Counted from the stretch's first letter, positions 34,651 to 47,061 are shown. The stretch: DNA of 64,000 nt from Agapanthus africanus (GCA_030015575.1 JASDDO010000001.1:326773595-326837594), one strand, 5' to 3'. Numbers and translations are program-made. The notes: generated from the letters alone by a model not told the origin.

Positions 34651-37600
34651 TGTCACGTCCCGAAAGTACGGAACATGACCGGCACTTAAACTACGAAACG
34701 TCTCGAGGCGTACGTAATCTAAGTAAACCGAAAACCCAGAAATCCAAACCAAGAAAAGAAGTAGAGTGAAGGAAAACCAATTTAAAACAAGTAGTTTTAA
34801 TAGCATAAGCCGAATTATGTGGTTTTTAAAACATCAAAAATTTACTGAAAATTTCGGCAGAGTATCCTTTGTAAATACAGGCCCCCAAACGGGATACAAC
34901 ATGAATAGTATACGAAAACAAGAAAAGGGCATCCCCAAGCGGGAGCTAGCTCTTCGTCAATCGACGGTCACAACCACACAAACAATATAATATACAACGC
35001 CAACGGCGAGGATCAATACTCAAAAGGAAACTCAAAACCACCAGAAATATAACGAGCAACTCTAAGGTCGAAAGAATAAACAACACTGGTCTCTATCTCA
35101 AAAAAATACATGTTTGGTTGATGGAATTTACTAGATACAACGGAATAATATTATACAAGGTAATATGATGGGTACGATACAAGAAAAACCCACCTACTAG
35201 CAAGTCACCCGAATGAAACTGAGCTCGCAAAGCCGTAATGAAACCTGTACGGCAACCTGCAAGAAACTGGGGCACAACGGGGGTGAGTTGCCAACTCGTG
35301 AATAGAAAAATATCTACGCACAGAAATCGCATAAATAACGCAACCTAGGTCAATGATCATAATATATCCTCAAATATATGAATAACACGTAGCCTATAAC
35401 AAGGCTAGGGTAAATATCTAACCCGAATGTAATCTCATGTGCCCGTGTCAGTGCCCAAGGGTAGCAATATATCATATGAATGAGGTATGAATGCATGAAA
35501 ACAGAATACATGTAAATGAAGAACTGTTTCCATAATTTAGTGAGATTTCTTTTGTATTTTTAAAATGAGGTATCATAATGAAATCAGCATAAAACAGTGC
35601 CTAGCATCGGCACAAAACGTAATCCCAATATCTCGATATCTCTGTATCACGGTCTCTGTACCTCAATATCTAGGGCGCAGTCAGTCCAGACCGGCCCCTA
35701 CCATCCATCTCAAGACCACGACGGTATCCTCCGGATATCCGACGCGTCGGGTAAAATCACCGGTAGGTAGTGCTCCACTGCCAGGCTCACATCGTTATCA
35801 TCACGTGCTTCTTGCCACGGGGTACCTTACCGGGTCCACCATGTACCCGAAACGGTTCATCCGTCTCCTCGAATCGGGTCTCGAAATCCATCAGCAAACT
35901 CATGGTGGACGACTCATACATCATGGGAAAACCGCACTTTTTATTTTAAAAAGAGAGAAATCAGTTCATATAAGTTTTTGCGGTTTTCCTCCAAATCCAG
36001 AAAATCTCATGGAAATTCGAGTCCAAAACCTCAATAACACGTAAAATAGTGAATATATGCATGAGAATCCATGAATGCGGCATAACAATGAATAACAGTA
36101 TGCATGAAGTAGCAGGTAATAACTACAATGTCTAAACTAATATATAAGGCAAGTACACTAATATCATGTCTAACTATTAGCTAACAGGCTATGTCAAGCA
36201 ATAACATTTTCTAAGGTGTACGTGACATAGCAATTACCGATGAAGATGTGTGTGAGCCGGCAATTAAGTGTACGTGGTACATACGCATCATCGGTAATGG
36301 TGCTGGTGTCCTAACAGCATGATATCAATAATGGAGTATGAAACATAAAATAAGCATGCGATGCGAAGCGGACCACAAAAATGAGCGGGAGCTGAAAACT
36401 AGACGCAACTATAACTAATCTGCATTAATCTAATATCAGTCCTACAAATGGTGCCTTTTGAAATAACACGAATCATGGGGTTTTGAAAATAGGGGCTACG
36501 GTGTTTTTATGAAAAGATACGTCTTTTGAAATATCCGTAGGATCCCTTGGGCTGTCTTTAAAAATGCCCACGATTCGTTAGTTTTTGAAATAGGTAAGAA
36601 GTCTAATCTAATCTAACAACTACACTAAACTATACGGCTGAACTAACAAGCTGAACTACAGGTAAGGAAACCGCCTATCATCTGAGTCGATACATATACA
36701 TACCTGTATATGTATAGTCGGTGATCCCGCCTCAATAATATCATATCCGATACCATATCTATAATCAGGCATCCCAAGTCAAAAGTGCGGATCAATCATC
36801 AATATAGCTCGTACGTAAATCCGTCGTACGGCATCCCCAAATCTGGGTACGGGTTAATATCACATTGAATCACACTATTCATCTGGTATCTTCTTTATCA
36901 AATATCATGATCCGGGACAATGTCCTACGTCTAGTACAATACTGATACCGCCTAAGCATGCATACAGGTGTAAGAATTGCTACGTCAAAAGACCCGCTAA
37001 AACATCATGTCGTATCTCAATACGAACCAAATCACATCACCGATCTTCTGGCCTCAGGCCCAATATCATCAACTCATCTCATATTCCAAATACTATCCTC
37101 AAATCCAGTATATGAACATATAGTCACATACCCATGTGAACACATAAATATATACTCCCATATACGCACATATAAAAGAAGAATGTATGCAAGTATGTGT
37201 GTGTGCGCGTGTGTGAGTGCGACCACTACTCTAGGGTTTCGCAACTACACTAAACCAATCCAAAAATACCAAATATCCATCTTATCATCAATAATCTCAA
37301 CAACATATAATCAATATCTGTGTGTATACGTATTCGTATACATCACCACGAACTGCGGGGGTGCTATACGCCATCCACCCGACTTCTCCCCGTAGATATA
37401 AATCTACTCACCTGGTCCTCGTTCGCCGGTGCCGACGTCGCCACGCGCTTGCTTGTCGTCTCGAAGTCCACATGGGGTACCTACATATCATAACGCACCG
37501 TATCGTATTAAAATCCGACTCATGACCAAAACGACACACGAATCCCACATAGGTCAAACCTATGGTTGCTTTCACAAATCAACCCAAAAACCATCGACGT

Positions 37601-39176
37601 CGGCGTACAAACGCCAAATCATCGAGAAAAACCCAAATACACTCATTTGCACATTCACGAACACTAATTTTAATATAAAATAGGTTAAAATTCACAAAAA
37701 CCCCAATTTCACTTAAAAAGTCATTTTTCCGAAAATCTAGCAAGCACAATTCGCCGTTTTTGTACAAAACATGATGTTTAAACAAATCTAGTGGCCATAA
37801 TACTTATTAAATATCTTAAATAAGTCATAAAAACAATTTCCATAATTTAATCTCATTAAATTCCATTAACCCCAAAATTCTAGTTTACAAAATACCCAAT
37901 TTTTTTTACAGTTTATAGCAAAAATGCACAAACAACAATTTAGCTAGGATTTTCATGAACTAAAAGCATTAACCCACTCAATATATTATCTATAATGACA
38001 TGAAACCATAATTATAATTTAATCTAAGGCATTTAATAATTTTCCAAAACTCTAGTTAGCAAAATAACTTAATTAGGGCATTTTATAAGTAATGGTTTGG
38101 AATTAACAACTAAATTAGCTTTCTATAAAACTTAAGATGTTAATCCACAACACAAAACCATGCACAATTTATCATAACCCATTTCGACAACAAAACCCTA
38201 ATTCAACTCAAGCCATAAACTTAAAAAAAAAAAAAACTAGTATGCAAATAGCACTAAAATTAACACTAAAACAACTCAATTAAATAAATCTAAACATAAG
38301 AATTTAAATGGGTAGAAATTATACCTTAAAATCTAGTGATCTAGCAAGAAGAATTTGCCTCCAATGATGGCTTCATAACACCATGATCCAAGTGATAAAA
38401 GCTAAGGAGAATGGGATGAAGAATGGAAATCAATTTGTGAGATTTAAATTGGATTTTGGAGCAATTTTTTGATTTAAATTGAAGGAAATGAAAATAGGGA
38501 AAATGAAGGGGGAAGGGCTGCAGAATTTCGGCCATGGGGTGATGGGTGGAATGGTGTGGGTGTTGTGCACAATTGGTCAAGTCAACCCCCCTCAAATCAA
38601 GGTACAATGAGCCTCCAAAACAATACATCTTAACCTACACCTATAAACTCTATTTCACCCATACAAATGAAATGGAGAAATTTTTGAGGGGGAGAAGTGG
38701 GCTGCTGAATTCTTCAAGGGGAGAAGTAAATGGGAGTGTGTGGATGTGGGTACGGGTGTGGGGTGATGAAAAATGATAAATATAATACCCCAAACATCCA
38801 TTTACGCTAAAAAAAAGCCTTTTTTCTTCAATAATTTCTAAACCGTTTTGGCAAATGATTTCGTTCCAAAAACCACATGATAAAATTTTATTTAATGTTT
38901 TATAATGCACAAAATTTGTTTCAACTCATTCCAATTTGTAATTTTCCCTAATTAAATGTATTAGTGACGGCTTAAATAATAATAAAATAATATTTTTTTC
39001 AGAAAATTTGAAATTTCACCAGCGGCTCAATAAACACCAAATAATAGCAATTACATAGATAGAATATGTATATTTAATTTTTATAATAAGATATTTGTAT
39101 TTTGACTTTTTACAGAAAACCCCCTTATTTTACCGATTTTTCGAAATTTCACCGAAGCGATTTTCAAAACGTTACA
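34651..39176 (-). mobile_element. Gyp-G: solo gypsy LTR (4526 bp)
   Basis: From TGTCACGTCCCG to CGTTACA with exact AAATA duplications, and no primer-binding site, internal region or second LTR. On the minus strand it is related to the Gyp-D and Gyp-E LTRs: it shares the GAGTTGGCAACTC block (35285-35297), the block with GCGGGAGCTAGCTCTTCG near 34939, and CCACCATGTACCC near 35837. Such solo LTRs arise by recombination between the two LTRs of one insertion. Several open frames of 80-160 codons on both strands show no domain, and the LTR origin explains them. Confidence 0.88.
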
Positions 39177-39598
39177 AAATAAGATACGGTAAAGGATTTC
39201 ATCAACTTTTTCCGTAGCCCACAAATCATAAAATTGCATTCTTGCATACTCACAGTAATTTAAAATCAACTAGAACTTTGACTCTAAGGACTTCACGCTC
39301 ATTAAAAGAAGTTAACTGTGTTTAGAACACCGCTTAACGGTATATCGTTCATGGGGTGTCTAGGCAAGTGTTCAAGAGTAAGGGTTATCTAATTAAGGAA
39401 CTTCGTGAAACCATTGGAAAACCTCCCTTTATCTCTTGCACTTACCTGGATTCGTGATCTGTATATCTTGAGCCCGTTTCTCGACACGGTTTTACTTCAA
39501 CAATCAGGTTCTTGAGCAGGTTTAGTTGACTAGTATAACATAAACTGCTAGAGGTGTGATATTCATTGTTTTTGTGATATTTGTGAATTCTTGTTGTT
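39177..39598 (+). mobile_element. Tat-F leader, right part
   Basis: Resumes after the AAATA duplication and runs to the start of the CCHC reading frame. No domain seen. Confidence 0.6.
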
Positions 39599-41044
39599 AT
39601 GGGTGATACACGATTTAATTCAAATTTTCACGATTCTTATTCCTCTGTTTATACTCAGTCCCAATTCTTTTGTTCAAATTGCCACGATTCTTCCCACATT
39701 TATAATAATTGTCCTTTTCTAGGGGGTGACCAACCCTCCTAGATTTTTGATAATGGCCACCCACATAACACTCTTGAACCCAGTCTCACTTCAATTATAA
39801 ACCTAATGATTGAAGATTTAGAGAAAGAGGTCAACAGGGTAACTGCTTTAGCATCACCACCGTCACAACCCTCCCTTCCTGAAACAACTGACCCATCCTT
39901 AAGGGATGGTCAGATGGATGATAGGTTGACCGCTTTAGATAAATATATTAAAGTGATGATTGTAGTCGAGAATCAAACAGCTTCTACGCTAGCCCTGTGT
40001 ATACAGCAGTCTGAGCAATTGTTTCATGCTCAAGTTCAATCATTGGCTAGAATTAAAGAGCATGTAGCTGTAGTGATTCTAAAGAGTGAACACAGTCAAT
40101 TAGAAACACATAGTGTCAATATCTGTCATCTAGGAAGTCACCCAAGTGAGAAAAATGATCAATTGAATTTTGATGATTTCATAGATGACGATGCAAATGA
40201 ATTGATTAAGTGTAATCAGGACACACAGGAAAACCCTCTAAGTCAGTCCACCACTAACCTTCAAGTACCCACTGAACCTCTTGTCACTTGTGATTTTGAG
40301 GTTGATTTAACTGAAATAATACTTTATGAGGAAAATCTTGAACCGACAGATTTTTGTACTCTAATTTTAAAGGAGGGAGTTTGTGCATTTGACGGATATG
40401 GTTGGGATAGATTCTTAGAAGAGATCAATAATCAGGAACCCATAATTTTTGTATCACCTAGTGATATTGTTTCGGAAGAAACGTTAGGGTGGGAACCTAC
40501 TTTTTTAGATGACATGAACCTATCCAATTGTGAATGTAATGAGGGAAAAATTGTATTAGGAGAGATATTAGGCTATAATGACAAGAATAGGATTGTGAAA
40601 AATCATAAGGAGGAAGACATCATTGAAAAATATTCTTTCATATCGAGTTTTGAGAAAATTTTTGCGGATGAATTTGATATCTTTGGTGAGTTTGAGTCAG
40701 GATCAATTTGGGAACATCCTAAAAATATTTCTTTTGCTGAACTTTTTGTGGATGAACTCCAGTTTTTAAATGAACTTGACTTCGGAACTCAACATGTGCT
40801 TTATGAACATTCAATTCATCCAGGAAACAATTCTTTGAGCTCTTCAAAACTTCATCTTCATCTTCAACGTCTTCCGATCCCTACATACACACGCCCATGC
40901 CCTTCACTAACATCTAACATATACCTTTTCTTTTCTTTTTTCTTTTTATTCTTTTATCAGTCATTGCACTATATAGACAAAATCTTTAAATGGCTGGTAT
41001 TAATTTCTGGACTAACCCAATCTTCTAACATGTATATATTGTAA
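39599..41044 (+). pseudogene. Tat-F: CCHC zinc-knuckle protein with one internal stop
   Basis: A frame of about 480 codons from ATG at 39599, broken only by TAG at 39740-39742 (codon 48). The part after it, from ATG at 39806, is open for 412 codons. Residues 25-38 are CSNCHDSSHIYNNC, a C-x2-C-x4-H-x4-C zinc knuckle as in retroelement nucleocapsids, which bind RNA. The long middle is acidic and rich in Asp, Glu and Asn. Near the C-terminus NIYLFFSFFFLFFYQSLHYI is a membrane-like stretch. I see no capsid, protease, RT or integrase. As the only gene after the primer-binding site it resembles a reduced gag, as in gag-only LTR elements; that is inference. It is the most intact frame in the window. 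An env-like origin of the C-terminus is possible. Confidence 0.6.
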
Positions 41045-42464
41045 TTAGTCTTAGGTTTTTTTTATTTTTCTTTGAATAAAATTCTCACCCTAATATCTAA
41101 GTGTAGCTACCGGTGACGGGGGGAACGATGAGGATATCGTAAAACTCAGGTTTGGGGTTGAGCACTGTGTTTATTTTGTTGCATCATATGTATATTTTAC
41201 ATTGCATACTTATTAAAAAAAACCATAAAATTGAAAAAAATTCCCAAAAATATAAAAACTTGTTTGTCATGTTAGCTAGCGGGGGGACTTAGAATCGAAG
41301 TCCGACGGTTCGGTTGATAAGTTTGAAATGACTAAATCCTTTTTGTGAGACTGAAAACCCGAAAGATAACTCGCCCTTGTGTTTAACCATAGCTGATATA
41401 CGTCTTTTATAACACTTTACACGTGTCATATGTGTTTTGAGAACTTGATGAAAGTCTGACATGTCTGTAAACATTTAAAATTTATAAACATCTTTAGGAT
41501 CAAACAGGTTTGTTCTGAGTTATGTAATATCAAGAATAGTTTAAAAAGTAAGGTCAATATGAAGGATATTATTGAGGTTTTAATAGAAGCTATAAATCTA
41601 AAAAATAACCCATTCGGAAGCTTGTTGGAGTGATTACACACCTTATCCATATGTAACATCTTTGGATTTAAAAGAAAAGCTGGCTATATCTCTATTTTCA
41701 CTGAGTTCAGAATATTTTAAAATAAAATGAGCCTTTTGTTTTGTGGCCTTGGTAACTTGGGTAATTAAGTCCTTGGGGTGTCTCCATACCTTATGCCCTA
41801 AAACCATCTGGTTTGGGAGTCATTGACCAAAAACTCGCTAAGTTTCCAATCGCCAAAAAAAACAAGCTAAGCAAGTGTTCTCTCCGAGTTAAAAATCCTT
41901 ACGGTTCTTTGTGGGAGAATAATCTTGGCGGAGACAAGTTTTCTTATGAAACAGTTTTTTCGGAGATATGAAAGTTTATATTTATAAAGACGTTTTGCAC
42001 GATAACGAAGGGTGTGTATGAACAAAAATAGGTGTAAGGTAGGAGTGAAGAATAAGACTTAGGTTCTGCGTTAAAAACGATTGAAATTCTGACTTGAAAC
42101 CTAACTTGAGAACAAAAACATGAGAAAATCTTAACTCCTTCAAACTCGTGTGATCCTTCAGAAGTTTATCCTGGTTTGTAATTATAACATGGTGACCCTA
42201 ATCAAAGTTCTTAAAATCTTATGGACACTATCCGCACAATCACGTAAAGACGCGTATGAGCTTATGTTAAACAAATTGCGAGAAGTAAATAATAGGGTTT
42301 AACATTTCTTACTTGGGTAATAGAACTTCTAACTTTGATCTCCAACTTAAGATTAGAATCAACGGTTTCTCCACGACACTAACTTGAGTGGATTTTGTGG
42401 GTGTAATCCGCTGAAAACCCTCAGGAGACAATACTCCTCCTACTAGGGATACCTAGAGGTTTAA
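41045..42464 (+). mobile_element. Tat-F 3' non-coding region
   Basis: After the frame come CTCAGGTTTGGGGTTGAGCA near 41146, then T- and A-rich tracts. The GTTTGGGG-type purine run followed by TTGCATCATATG recalls the region downstream of coding sequence in Tat/Athila elements. No open frame of note, and I could not place the 3' LTR start. Confidence 0.5.
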
Positions 42465-43605
42465 TGTCACTATCCGAAATAGCACGTGACTGGCCCTTGA
42501 ATCATATGAAGTCTATAGGACCTCATCTAATTCAAGTAAACCAAAAGCCCAAAAGTCTAAAACCATTTTAAGGAGTAAGAAAGAAAACTAGTTTTTAAGA
42601 AGTGAAGAAAACATGTTTTAAAAACAAGGTTTTTAAATAACTAAACCGAATATGCATTTTTAAAACCTCTAGTCTTTTCTGAAAATTTCGGCAGAGTTTC
42701 CTTTGTAAATACTGGCCCCGAACGGGGTACAACAATAATAATATATGCACAATGATAAAAGGCATTCCCAAGCGGGAGCTAGCTCTTCGTCAATCGACGG
42801 TCACAACCACGCAAGCAGTATAATATACAACGCCGAAGGGCGAGGACCAAAACTTAAAAGGAAACTCAAAAGCATCATGGAAACCATAATACTACAACGC
42901 GCGACTCAAAGGTCGAAATAATATACAACCGATTTTCTAAGTCTGAAACAAATATACATGTTTGGTTGATGGAATTACTAGATACAACTGAATAAAATAA
43001 ATACAAGGGTGGTCATGATGCGAGTGAACCCACCTACTAATGCAATCTCCCAGAAGGAAGCAGTGTGCCAGAAAAGCCGCAATGAAACCTGTACGGCAAA
43101 ACCAGCAAGAAACTGCGGCACAACGGGTGTGAGTTGCCAACTCGTGAATAGAAAACATCATAGAGCAGAAATCGTATGTATGACTCAATCCTAGGTCAAT
43201 ACGATCATATATATATATAAACCTCAAATGAATAAGTCTGAAGCATGAAAAGGTGGCCAGGGTAAACATCTATACATAAGTGTAATCCCATATGCTCGTG
43301 TTAGTGCCTCAGGTAACGACATATCATAAATATGAGGTATAATCAATGTAATCAACATGAATCATTGTCAACTATATCAAGGAGTCTATAAGTATGTGGA
43401 TATCATCCAAATATGTAATCAATGTCTGTATGTTGGTGGATCTCGTCCACGTGTCTCCCAAAGACAATAAGCATCATGCATGTAAATATCATAAAGCAAA
43501 TGCATGGAAGTATGAGGCTGTAAATCAACATATGTCCCTAGCGACATATCAAAATCACGAAACCTGAGTGTTTAGCATCGACACTCGAAAACATCATGAA
43601 AGCTG
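42465..43605 (-). mobile_element. Gyp-H: gypsy LTR fragment
   Basis: Starts TGTCACTATCCGAAAT and carries the gypsy LTR blocks on the minus strand: GCGGGAGCTAGCTCTTCG near 42773 and GAGTTGCCAACTC (43131-43143). Near the end, AACATCATGAAAGCT corresponds to the Gyp-E LTR at about 22240. It is cut at 43605 by Cop-I. The left flank TTTAA (42460-42464) may be its target duplication, but the partner is outside the window. Confidence 0.8.
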
Positions 43606-44394
43606 TGTTAGTTATATGTATGCCCTAGAGGCCATTACTATACATAGGATGTATATTGTAGTGGATGCTGGGACATATATAGTCAGGACTTTCTTGCTCG
43701 ACATGATAGTATGCTATCTGGTTGATCTTTACCTTAACGTGTACACTGATTTTCTCTCTGTTACATGTTGGTAAAGCCCTTAGGATGTATACTTGACTAC
43801 TTGAACTATGATGCGGATCATACTAGTGGGGACATGGTAGTCCATAAGTACATCCTTCAAGGTCCCTAGTCGTGGGTATATCGAGACGGGGCATCGATAT
43901 ACCAGAGTAGACTAGCGTATACCCTTTCGACCCATACAGATGGGCGATGGATGATCCCATATCCATTGGTGTTTGACATCAGAGATAATATACGGGTGCT
44001 CAGTGGAGACTAGGTACACTGGACGGACTCGCCGAGAACTCCCAGATGGTATTATACCATACGTCAGATGGCAGTTCTCTGGTGACACTGGTACAGAGTA
44101 GTCTGTAGACCCGAGATCGTCATAGAGTCTTGTGTGGTTCCCACTGTGCTTTGATTTCCATCTTACCACGTCCAAGAGGGCGTGCAAAACGGTGGTTTTT
44201 GGGTACAGTCCCGAGTCACATGGAGGCAATGAGCGATAGGAGGGGATTCGTCTCTCCCGGTATAGGGGGTTGATGTTGCGCAGTGTTCGATTGGCTATAA
44301 CCGGAAATCCCTGGCCAGGGTTGCTGAGATTTACTGGTAAGTGTTACCAGTAGTTTCTCGAATTGTTATAGACCTCATATCGACACGACTTATC
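43606..44394 (+). mobile_element. Cop-I 5' LTR, first part
   Basis: Starts TGTTAGTTATATG and is cut at 44394 by Cop-J; it resumes after 54786. Together the parts make an LTR of about 2207 bp. Comparison with 62148-64000 gives about 26 substitutions in some 1850 aligned bases by hand count. Confidence 0.92.
44390..44394 (+). repeat. Target duplication of Cop-J (left)
   Basis: TTATC, repeated exactly at 54782-54786. Removing Cop-J and one copy restores the family LTR sequence seen at 45179 and 62931. Confidence 0.95.
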
Positions 44395-46607
44395 TGTTAG
44401 TTATATGTATGCCCTAGAGGCCATTACTGTACATAGGATGTATATTGTAGTGGATGCTGGGACATATATAGGGAGGACTTTCTTGCTCAACATGATAGTA
44501 TGCTACCTGGTTGCTCTTTACCTTAACGTGTATACTGTTTGTCTCTCTATTACATGTTGGTAAAGCCCTTAGGATCTGTACTTGACTACCTGGACTATGA
44601 TGCGGATCATACTAGTGGGGACATGGTAGTCCATAAGTACATCCTTCAAAGTCCCTAGTCATGGGTGTATCGAGACGGGGCATCGATATACCAGAGTAGA
44701 CTAGCGTATACCTTCTCGAACCATACAGATGGGCGATGGATGATCCCATATCCATTGGTGTTTGACATCAGAGATGATATACGGGTGCTCAGTAAGGACT
44801 GGGTACACTGGACGGACTCGCCGAGAACTCCCAGATGGTATTATACCTCACGTCAGATGGCAGTTCTCTGGTGACGCTGGTACAGAGTAGTCTGTTGACC
44901 CGAGATCGTCATAGAGTCTTGTGTGGTTCCCACTGTGCTTTGATTTCCATCTTACCACGTCCAAGTGGGCGTGCAAAACAGTGGTTTTTGGGTACAGTCC
45001 CGAGTCACATGGAGGCAATGAGCGATAGGAGGGGATTCGTCTCTCCCGGTATAGGGAGTTGATGTTGTGCTGTGTTCGATTGGCTATAACAGGAAATCCC
45101 TGGCCAGGGTTGCTGAGATTTACTGGTAAGTGTTACCAGTAGTTTCTCGAATTGTTATAGACCTCATATCGACACGACTTATCGAGCTATTGGGGTCTGA
45201 CGTTTACCACCCCTAGGCGAGATATGCGACATATCAGACGATCAGACCGGACTGTACGGTAGTGTTACTGGTTGGATTCACTGGAGTGTGAGCGGGCTTG
45301 CTCGTCGATCTTCAGATCGCTCAATACCCGGGTGGCCGTTACGTTTAGCAGACCGCTTGCGGCTTGTGGATGTTTGATATGATCATCATCTGCTGCCGGC
45401 GTATTGACTAGTCTTTAGAGTCCTACACAGAGGTTTCCTGGCTCAAGCGAAACGAAATAGGAGCGCATATGAGATATGTGCGGGACCGAGAATAATACGG
45501 TATGTGATACTGTATTCGATTCTCGCGATGTGACATTGATCGGTTATATGCGATATAGCCGGGTTATCGGATCAAGTGTTGATTCGATAAGTTGTTACTG
45601 ATGATACCAGTCGGTTATGTGCGACATGACCGGATCGTTAAATCAAGTGTTGATTTAATGATGTAATGCATAATTGTATATTTGATATATTACTTTGCAT
45701 TAACTAGTATCGGTTCACTTTAAAATGGATTTTCTCACTCGGGTGTGCGCATTATATATGTGATATGATTTTGTGCATTTGCTTGTATCATGTTTGATGA
45801 TACATGCTTTTTGGTTTGTGTAAAGATTAAACCATGGTTATTAAAATGGTTAGGGTTTTGTTTTTCATATCTATTTATTCATTTATTTATTTATTTTCTT
45901 TTTGGAAAAAGAAATGAGAAGAATGGTGGCTTTCTTTGTTTGTAGTTGAAGATTCATGAACCTTTGACTTTGTCCACCATTCTTATCTCATGCTTAACCT
46001 AACCATTTGATTTAACCCTAGTTCAATCTCTACACTTGACCATGGTTTAGATTATGATAAGTTTTGATTTTTCTTTTCATTTTTAATTAACTTATCATAA
46101 CTCTTTCTTCTTCTTCTTCATTTCTTCAAGTGAAGAAAGCTTGAGGTCATCAATGGTGATTGATGAAAAAGAGTGAGAAATCCAAATCTAAAGTCTACCC
46201 ACTTCCTATTTCTTCATCCTCTACCTCTTGCCAAGTAGTAGAGTGTGTTTTCTTCACAAGTTTCTTGACTTGGTGAAGTCGGAGCTTGATTTAGCGATGC
46301 CTCGACGTAGATCATCTTCGGCATGGACATCGACGACCTAGCTCGCTTATTCTCCGATGAAGTCGATGCTAGAGCCCGGATTCTTTTTTGACAGCGGAGA
46401 GGACTTCGTTGCGGAGCTATGGAGGTGGAGCACCGGATCTACAAAGGTTGTATATCCGTATTCTCATAGTTAAGTGTTAACTAGTTAGCTTTTTCGCCTA
46501 GTTTTCTAGCAAACGATCCGTAGTCGGGTCTCTCGGCACCTAGAATTTTTGAAATTGGTATGTTCGATGCCTTGTGAGGCCTCACTAGGGTGCTTAGGAA
46601 CCCTACA
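44395..46607 (+). mobile_element. Cop-J 5' LTR (2213 bp)
   Basis: TGTTAG...CCCTACA. It is identical in length to the 3' LTR (52569-54781), with about 27 substitutions and no indel by hand count, roughly 1.2%, so it is a recent insertion. It includes the hairpin chain at 45098-45805. Confidence 0.95.
45098..45805 (+). other. LTR hairpin chain (Cop-J 5' LTR)
   Basis: In order: CCCTGGCCAGGG (45098-45109); TACTGGTAA-GTG-TTACCAGTA (45121-45141); GATATG-CGA-CATATC (45221-45235); GCGCATAT-GAG-ATATGTGC (45463-45481); AATACGGTAT-GTG-ATACTGTATT (45494-45516); CGATGT-G-ACATTG (45526-45538); CGGTTATAT-GCG-ATATAGCCG (45541-45561). Then TTATCGGATCAA-GTG-TTGATTCGATAA (45564-45590); CGGTTATGT-GCG-ACATGACCG (45612-45632); CGTTAAATCAA-GTG-TTGATTTAATG (45636-45660); TGTATCAT-GTTTG-ATGATACA (45784-45804). 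The function is unknown. Confidence 0.75.
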
Positions 46608-46608
46608 G

Positions 46609-46620
46609 TGGTATCAGAGC
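46609..46620 (+). other. Primer-binding site of Cop-J
   Basis: TGGTATCAGAGC, one base after the LTR. Confidence 0.95.
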
Positions 46621-46805
46621 CTAGCTAGAGCCTTAGGCGAAGTCCAGACGGAATCTGAAACCCGAACGAACCCGAAACCCATCTCAAATCATGCTCTCTG
46701 TCCTTTTTTTAAAAATTGGGATTTTTCCATATTAAAAATATTCAGTAAAATCAGCAGGAAATTCTAAGGGATACTGCAAAATTCGTATGCCTGATTCCAT
46801 CAAAG

Positions 46806-46854
46806 CGCCGCGTTTCCGCGGCACGAGCATGGCTCGTGCGGCGGAACCGCGGCC
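46806..46854 (+). other. GC-rich leader hairpin (Cop-J)
   Basis: Core GCACGAGC (46821-46828), a 3-nt loop, GCTCGTGC (46832-46839), extended by CCGCG and GGCGG and bordered by CCGCGG-type palindromes. It lies about 200 bp after the primer-binding site, where retroelements often keep dimerisation or packaging signals. Confidence 0.75.
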
Positions 46855-47053
46855 GTTTTGTCGTTTGTGGCATCCAAATTTGTACAGTAATTCATAATAT
46901 TCTGTGCTGGTTTTCCTGGGTATTTTTGATATTTTTTCAAGAGTTGAATTTTCTGCAGTTGTTTTGGGGATTCGGAGTTTCGATCGGGGTATCAAATTTT
47001 GTCTGTGTGGCTTTCCGGATAAATTTTAGAATATGTTAAAAAGTTCGACCGGA

Positions 47054-47061
47054 TATAAATA
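47054..47061 (+). promoter_or_regulatory. Internal TATA-like box
   Basis: GGATATAAATACCCAAT is kept at the same place in Cop-I (56635-56642) and Cop-A (2451-2458), some 440 bp downstream of the primer-binding site rather than in the LTR. Promoter activity is only inferred. Confidence 0.35.

Noticed and set aside
35565-37395. Open frames of 159 and 145 codons in Gyp-G
   Set aside because: Both are on the strand opposite to the element, inside a solo LTR, with no domain and low complexity in part.
43606-45060. Tandem duplication of the copia LTR start
   Set aside because: The two LTR starts at 43606 and 44395 are explained by insertion of Cop-J into Cop-I, with exact TTATC duplications.
45590-45640. 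Hammerhead ribozyme, as in plant retrozymes, because of CTGATGA in the LTR
   Set aside because: I found no matching GAAA core and cleavage-site arrangement around it; the hairpins here have a different layout.
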